A stretch of DNA of 7,205 nucleotides. Origin: Planctomycetota bacterium (lineage in GTDB: Bacteria; Planctomycetota; Planctomycetia; Pirellulales; Thermoguttaceae). Made by a program: the position numbers and the translations under genes. Location of the stretch: positions 1 through 7,205 of the forward strand of contig JAHIKV010000233.1 of assembly GCA_018897395.1 (NCBI GenBank). The letters are read 5' to 3'. Positions 4,496 to 7,205 of this stretch are shown one piece after another. Numbering within the stretch: the first letter of the stretch is position 1; each line of letters begins with the position of its first letter. The notes beneath the pieces were generated by a model, which had not been told where the DNA came from, ran no database searches, and saw only the letters and a list, made by a program, of their open reading frames with translations.

Positions 4496-5247
4496 CAATA
4501 ACCGCCCAAACTCAAGCCGCCGTCGACCCGCACCACCTGACCGGTAAGGTAAGCGGCCTCGTCGGAGGCGAGGAACGCCGCCACGGAGGCAATCTCCTCG
4601 GGCCGGCCGATGCGTTTGAGCGGAATCATCTTCTTTATCTGGTCGCCCGCTATGCCCCGGACCACCTGGCTCATGTCGGTTTCGATCATCCCCGGGGCGA
4701 TGGCGTTCACCCGCACGTTCCGCGGGGCCAACTCCTTGGCCAAGGCGCGGGTCAGACCGTTGATGCCCCCCTTGCTGGCGGCGTAGTTCACCTGTCCCCG
4801 GGCCGCGAACTCGGCGGCCGTGCTCGACAGGTTCACGATGCTGCCGCGGCGGGCCATCATCATCGGCTGCGTCACCGCGTGACAATAGTTGAACGTGCCG
4901 CCGAGGTTCGTTTCGATCACCTCCCGCCACTGATCGGCGGTCATCGCGCCCAGCAAACCGTCCTTGACCACTCCGGCCGAGTTGATCAATACGTCGATCC
5001 GCTCCCACTCGTCGAACAGCGAGTCGACCAGTTGGTGGGCGCGTTGCAGATCCCGGACGTCGGCCTGCAAGGCGCGGACCTCGCCGGGCGCCGATTTCAA
5101 CTCGTCCAGCAGCGATTCGGCGGCCTGCCGGTTGCTGTTGTAAACGAACGCCACCTTGGCGCCTTCCGCCGCCAGACGCGCCACGCAGGCGCGGCCGATG
5201 CCGCGGCTACCGCCGGTCACGATCGCCGTCTTGCCTTCAAATCGCAT
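4495..5247 (-). CDS. fabG: 3-oxoacyl-[acyl-carrier-protein] reductase FabG
   Basis: This classical short-chain dehydrogenase/reductase makes the NADPH-dependent reduction of 3-oxoacyl-ACP to (3R)-hydroxyacyl-ACP. The Rossmann cofactor motif is VTGGSRGIG (10-18), followed by the DVRD adenine-contact motif (63-66) and INSAG (88-92), a variant of NAG. The catalytic tetrad is Asn114, Ser142, Tyr155 and Lys159, with the spacing of E. coli FabG. PGMIETDM (185-192) and the C-terminal TGQVVRVDGGLSLGGY complete a full-length protein of 250 aa. The ATG (5245-5247) lies nine bases after the stop of the upstream fabZ, so the two are almost certainly translated from one message; no clear Shine-Dalgarno is seen. 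The SDR family is large and specificities vary, but dehydratase and ACP neighbours make FabG the best call. Confidence 0.93.
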   Translation of the reverse strand: MRFEGKTAIVTGGSRGIGRACVARLAAEGAKVAFVYNSNRQAAESLLDELKSAPGEVRALQADVRDLQRAHQLVDSLFDEWERIDVLINSAGVVKDGLLGAMTADQWREVIETNLGGTFNYCHAVTQPMMMARRGSIVNLSSTAAEFAARGQVNYAASKGGINGLTRALAKELAPRNVRVNAIAPGMIETDMSQVVRGIAGDQIKKMIPLKRIGRPEEIASVAAFLASDEAAYLTGQVVRVDGGLSLGGY

Positions 5248-5256
5248 GGAAAACCG

Positions 5257-5754
5257 TTATGTGGTTGTTGTCGTGGTTTCAGCTTGCGGCTGATATATCA
5301 ACGCCAGTTGGTTCCGTAAATCCCGGCGGGTAGCGGCGTCGGTCTCGGCGTGCTGCGGATCGGAGTCGGACAGATTGTAGCAGGCCAGCGTGAACCGGGC
5401 ACTCACGGTAAGCCGTCCGTCGACCGTTCCCAGCCCTTTCAGTTTTACTTCTCCCTCGCCGATTTTTATAATCTCGGCAGTGACCGTCAGCGTTTGGCCC
5501 GGCTCGACGAACTGAGCGTATTTCACGTTGTTGGCTTGTTTGAGCACCACCATGCTATGGGCGAAGTCCTCGCCGACCCGCACCAGCCAAGCCCCCGCCT
5601 GCGTAAGCGCCTCGAGCATCAACACGCCGGGCATTACGGGGAAATGGGGGAAGTGGTCGGCCAAATACTCTTCCGCCATCGTCAGCGTTTTCACCGCCTT
5701 GATGCGCACACCCGGTTCAAGTTCGACGATGCGATCGATCAACGAAAAACGCAT
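5257..5754 (-). CDS. fabZ: (3R)-hydroxyacyl-ACP dehydratase FabZ
   Basis: This FabZ-type hot-dog dehydratase is the first gene of the minus-strand operon. The active-site block ADHFPHFPVMPGVLMLEALT (32-51) is close to canonical, with His34 and Glu48 as the catalytic pair and the PGVLMLEA helix. It continues with NNVKYAQFVEPGQTLTV (75-91) and the strand-rich second half of the fold. At 165 aa it is slightly longer than standard, ending in a polar tail with six consecutive threonines just before the stop. Start: ATG at 5752-5754 with GAAGG (5759-5763 as CCTTC) a few bases upstream. The stop is nine bases before fabG. It shares the MR-x-x-IDR opening and the same His/Glu positions with the downstream dehydratase at 3308-3835, but keeps the ordinary substrate-helix sequence, so it is the more conventional of the pair. 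Confidence 0.9.
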   Translation of the reverse strand: MRFSLIDRIVELEPGVRIKAVKTLTMAEEYLADHFPHFPVMPGVLMLEALTQAGAWLVRVGEDFAHSMVVLKQANNVKYAQFVEPGQTLTVTAEIIKIGEGEVKLKGLGTVDGRLTVSARFTLACYNLSDSDPQHAETDAATRRDLRNQLALIYQPQAETTTTTT

Positions 5755-5798
5755 GAGACCTTCGGAAAGATAATCGGCTTGGGCAAAGCACGGCTAAC

Positions 5799-5918
5799 CC
5801 GGATTATTCATAACGCCTGGAATCGGGTGGCATGGGTAAGCGCAGCTTACCCGTGTTCCCCGATGTCACGCCACGGGCAAGCTGCGATTGCCGCATGGCA
5901 CCCTTATGAATAATCCGG
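5799..5918. repeat. composite palindromic element upstream of the fab operon
   Basis: Outer arms CCGGATTATTCATAA (5799-5813) and TTATGAATAATCCGG (5904-5918) are perfect 15-bp inverted repeats. Inside them lies a hairpin GGGTAAGC-GCA-GCTTACCC (5834-5852) within a segment 5825-5855. The segment 5871-5903 is a diverged reverse-complement copy of it. The whole 120-base block has the nested symmetry of a small non-autonomous element and encodes nothing recognisable. It sits 45 bases upstream of the fabZ start, so the fab operon promoter is either inside it or in the short gap after it. Confidence 0.75.
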
Positions 5919-6288
5919 AATAAGTGGAAAAACTCAAACTCCCTAGTATACCAATCGGGGTATCTGTCCACAACGCCAGCCGAAGCGTTTGGGCCGATTC
6001 TGCGCAAACCTAATTCCATAAGCAAGTTATGTTGATATTGACGAGCGGAGCCAATGCCGGCCGCGGCCAGCGAGTTGGGTGTTTTCAACGTATATAAACG
6101 TATATGTTCGACAGCAGCGGCTGCCAATTTGGCAGCTTGTTCCGTTCGCAGGAGACTTGCATCCGAAACCATAAGTCATTGTCCTGCAACCATTAACGGC
6201 TTCAAGCCGCGACTTCGGCACGGACTTTGCAAATAGGAATGTCCGAGGGTCGCGACCCCATTGAAAAACAATATAGGAGGGTTTTATC
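5919..6288. other. gene-poor spacer between the fab operon and the hsp20 remnant
   Basis: No convincing gene is seen. A minus-strand open frame begins with an ATG at 6172 and reads about 85 plausible residues before entering the palindromic element at 5918. Its third-position base use is near 50 percent GC, unlike the neighbouring genes, and I recognise no family. Other visible items are a tandem AACGTATAT pair (6087-6095 and 6097-6105, ten-base period) and a perfect 12-bp palindrome GGGTCGCGACCC (6247-6258) 31 bases before the start of the hsp20 remnant, which could be an operator. AGGAGG at 6275-6280 is the strong ribosome-binding site of that remnant. No CIRCE element (TTAGCACTC inverted repeat) is present. 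Confidence 0.5.
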
Positions 6289-6411
6289 ATGGTCCTTGGC
6301 TATCGCTATGTTCGACGCCCATTCCGTCAACTCCGCGACGGAGTGCTCACGATCACTCTGCCCAAGACGGAAAGCGCGAAGCCGCGGAAGATCGCCGTCA
6401 GCACGGCGTAG
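6289..6411 (+). pseudogene. remnant of a small heat-shock protein (Hsp20) gene, 40 codons
   Basis: A strong Shine-Dalgarno (AGGAGG, 6275-6280) and an ATG at 6289 open a 40-residue frame. Its second half, DGVLTITLPK (17-26) and KPRKIAV (31-37), is the end of an alpha-crystallin domain (the G-V-L motif) plus the C-terminal I-x-V anchor of Hsp20 proteins. The first 16 residues resemble an Hsp20 N-terminus only loosely (basic and aromatic). The roughly 90-residue beta-sandwich between them is missing, so the product cannot fold as a chaperone. The simplest reading is an in-frame internal deletion of an older hsp20 copy lying directly upstream of the intact one, with its start region retained. It is also possible that the short peptide is still translated as a leader. 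The frame is intact and ends at TAG 6409-6411. Confidence 0.65.
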
Positions 6412-6430
6412 AATTGGATGTTCAAGATAC

Positions 6431-6460
6431 ATTTAGCCCCCGGTGAATACACCGGGGGCC
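6431..6460. repeat. third copy of the TTTAG hairpin repeat, in the hsp20 leader
   Basis: ATTTAG followed by a perfect 10-bp stem (6436-6445 with 6450-6459) closed by the loop AATA. It matches the two units at 718-801 in the TTTAGCCC start and the GTGAATACAC centre, but the outer stem bases are changed on both sides so that pairing is kept. It lies 20 bases before the Shine-Dalgarno of the intact hsp20 gene and would be present in its mRNA leader if transcription starts upstream of the remnant. Confidence 0.75.
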
Positions 6461-6494
6461 AGCGTTCAACTTTTCAAGAAAGGAGCAACGAACC

Positions 6495-6974
6495 ATGAGC
6501 CTTATTCCTTGGCGAAACAAACGTGAAGGCCGGCCCGGCGAGATGTCGCCGATGTTCGCCTTGCGGAGCGAAGTCGATCGGCTGTTCGATTCCTTCCTGC
6601 GCGAACCGTTCAGTTCTCTGGATTGGCCCCTGTGGAGATCGGATAAGTGGACGCCGGCGGTCGACGTCGCCGAGAACGACAAGGAAGTGACCGTGCGGGC
6701 CGAACTGCCGGGGATCGACCCGAAGGATATCGACGTTGCGGTCTCGGGCAATCAACTCGTGCTCCGCGGCGAGAAGAAGGAGACGAGCGAGATCGAGGAG
6801 AAGGGCTTCCACCAATGCGAGACCCGCTACGGGTCGTTCCACCGCACGGTGCCGTTGCCCGAGGGCGTGGACACCGAGAACGTCGACGCCCAGTACGCCC
6901 ACGGCGTGTTGACGTTGCGTTTGGCGAAGACCGCCCCGGCCGCCGCAAAGCGGATCGAGGTGAAGGTGAAGTAG
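6495..6974 (+). CDS. Hsp20/alpha-crystallin-family small heat-shock protein
   Basis: This ATP-independent cytoplasmic chaperone binds unfolding proteins as oligomers. It is 159 aa, a normal length. The N-terminal arm (1-50) contains the usual LRSEVDRLFDSFL helix (23-35) and a WPLW aromatic cluster. The alpha-crystallin domain runs from about 53 to 145: PAVDVAENDKEVTVRAELPG (54-73), the strand GNQLVLRGEKK (85-95), YGSFHRTVPLPEGVD (112-126) and the family signature A-x(4)-GVL at 132-139. The C-terminal I-x-V anchor is IEV (154-156). The start is ATG 6495, with AAGGAG (6480-6485) well placed. It follows the remnant of a second hsp20 in the same direction, so the two probably arose by tandem duplication. 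Downstream is a strong hairpin at 7001. Heat regulation is likely for the family, but I see no CIRCE or sigma-32-type site. Confidence 0.95.
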   Translation: MSLIPWRNKREGRPGEMSPMFALRSEVDRLFDSFLREPFSSLDWPLWRSDKWTPAVDVAENDKEVTVRAELPGIDPKDIDVAVSGNQLVLRGEKKETSEIEEKGFHQCETRYGSFHRTVPLPEGVDTENVDAQYAHGVLTLRLAKTAPAAAKRIEVKVK

Positions 6975-7000
6975 CCGACATTGGCCGGTTTATTCACGAT

Positions 7001-7068
7001 CGTGTAGCGGGCGGGCTTGCCCGCCGTGTATTCCGCCATGAACGGCGGGCAAGCCCGCCCGCTACACG
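7001..7068. terminator. perfect 27-bp inverted repeat between convergent hsp20 and metG
   Basis: Positions 7001-7027 and 7042-7068 are exact reverse complements, with a 14-base loop. Each arm contains the smaller palindrome GCGGGCTTGCCCGC. It begins 26 bases after the hsp20 stop and ends 14 bases before the metG stop, the expected place for a bidirectional transcription end. There is no T-tract, so a dispersed repeat that has been recruited as a terminator is as likely as an ordinary rho-independent terminator. The inner part, GCCCGCCGTGTATTC (7019-7033), also matches the reverse complement of the hairpin at 718-747. Confidence 0.65.
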
Positions 7069-7082
7069 TTGTTGAAAAACGC

Positions 7083-7205
7083 TTAATGCACTCGCTGTCC
7101 CGGTTTTGCGCCGTGGTCGGGAGCGAGCAGATAGACTTCGCCGCCTCCGCCGCCGGCGGCGACGATCATCCCCTCGCTCGTGCCGAACTTCATCTTTCGC
7201 GGGGC
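7083..7205 (-). CDS. metG: methionyl-tRNA synthetase, C-terminal end of the tRNA-binding domain
   Basis: Only the last 40 residues and the stop codon (7083-7085) are inside the window; the gene continues to the right. The visible sequence, APRKMKFGTSEGMIVAAGGG followed by EVYLLAPDHGAKPGQRVH, matches the end of the OB-fold tRNA-binding domain appended to many methionyl-tRNA synthetases, whose members read PRKM-FG-SEGM-LAA and LL-PD-GAKPG. MetG charges initiator and elongator tRNA-Met with methionine. A stand-alone tRNA-binding protein with the same domain cannot be excluded without the rest. A run of five glycines in the turn is slightly unusual. The gene converges on hsp20, with the hairpin at 7001-7068 between them. 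Confidence 0.8.
   Translation of the reverse strand, partial: APRKMKFGTSEGMIVAAGGGGGEVYLLAPDHGAKPGQRVH

Noticed and set aside
6241..6290. Sigma-32-type or CIRCE heat-shock promoter before the hsp20 genes
   Set aside because: CCCCATT and TTGAAA are present but in the wrong order for a sigma-32 promoter, and no TTAGCACTC inverted repeat is found.
6202..6446. Open frames on both strands overlapping the 6289-6411 remnant
   Set aside because: Only the frame starting at 6289 has a strong Shine-Dalgarno and a recognisable family signature (Hsp20 C-terminus).
6495..7075. Long alternative frames across hsp20 on both strands
   Set aside because: High-GC shadow frames of a clear Hsp20 gene; no domain features of their own.

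Overview
The window reads as a piece of a planctomycete chromosome, probably from the Pirellulales side. This is inferred from three things: the style of the IspG, response regulator and long acyl carrier protein sequences; the moderate-to-high GC with frequent weak or absent Shine-Dalgarno sequences; and short palindromic and heptamer repeats in nearly every spacer. It looks like core chromosome, not an island or prophage.

Layout, left to right. (1) 1-407, minus: N-terminal part of ispG (isoprenoid biosynthesis), cut by the window edge. (2) 408-1089: a gene-poor stretch holding two inverted-repeat structures. (3) 1090-2355, plus: a 74-aa protein of unknown function followed by a XerC/XerD-type tyrosine recombinase. 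The recombinase has all six catalytic residues but carries a perfect 26-bp-arm palindrome in frame in its coding sequence. (4) 2429-3061, minus: a NarL/FixJ-type response regulator, convergent with xerC. (5) 3308-5754, minus: a four-gene fatty-acid or acyl-modification operon in the order fabZ, fabG, an enlarged acyl carrier protein, and a second FabZ-like dehydratase. Repeats separate fabG from the ACP gene and the ACP gene from the last dehydratase. (6) 5755-6288: a second gene-poor stretch with a composite palindromic element. (7) 6289-6974, plus: a 40-aa remnant of a small heat-shock protein, then an intact Hsp20 gene. (8) 7083-7205, minus: the last 40 residues of methionyl-tRNA synthetase, separated from hsp20 by a perfect 27-bp-arm hairpin.

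Functionally, the operon supplies the carrier, the ketoreductase and two dehydratases of an acyl elongation cycle. No condensing enzyme or enoyl reductase lies in the window, so those must come from elsewhere. The other genes are housekeeping functions: isoprenoid synthesis, chromosome dimer resolution, signalling, proteostasis and translation.

The most notable content is the repeats. At least six different palindromic or heptamer-tandem families sit in 7.2 kb, nearly always at gene boundaries and in two cases sharing bases with stop codons. One palindrome lies inside xerC without breaking the frame, which recalls the Rickettsia palindromic elements. No CRISPR array, tRNA, rRNA or complete transposon was recognised.
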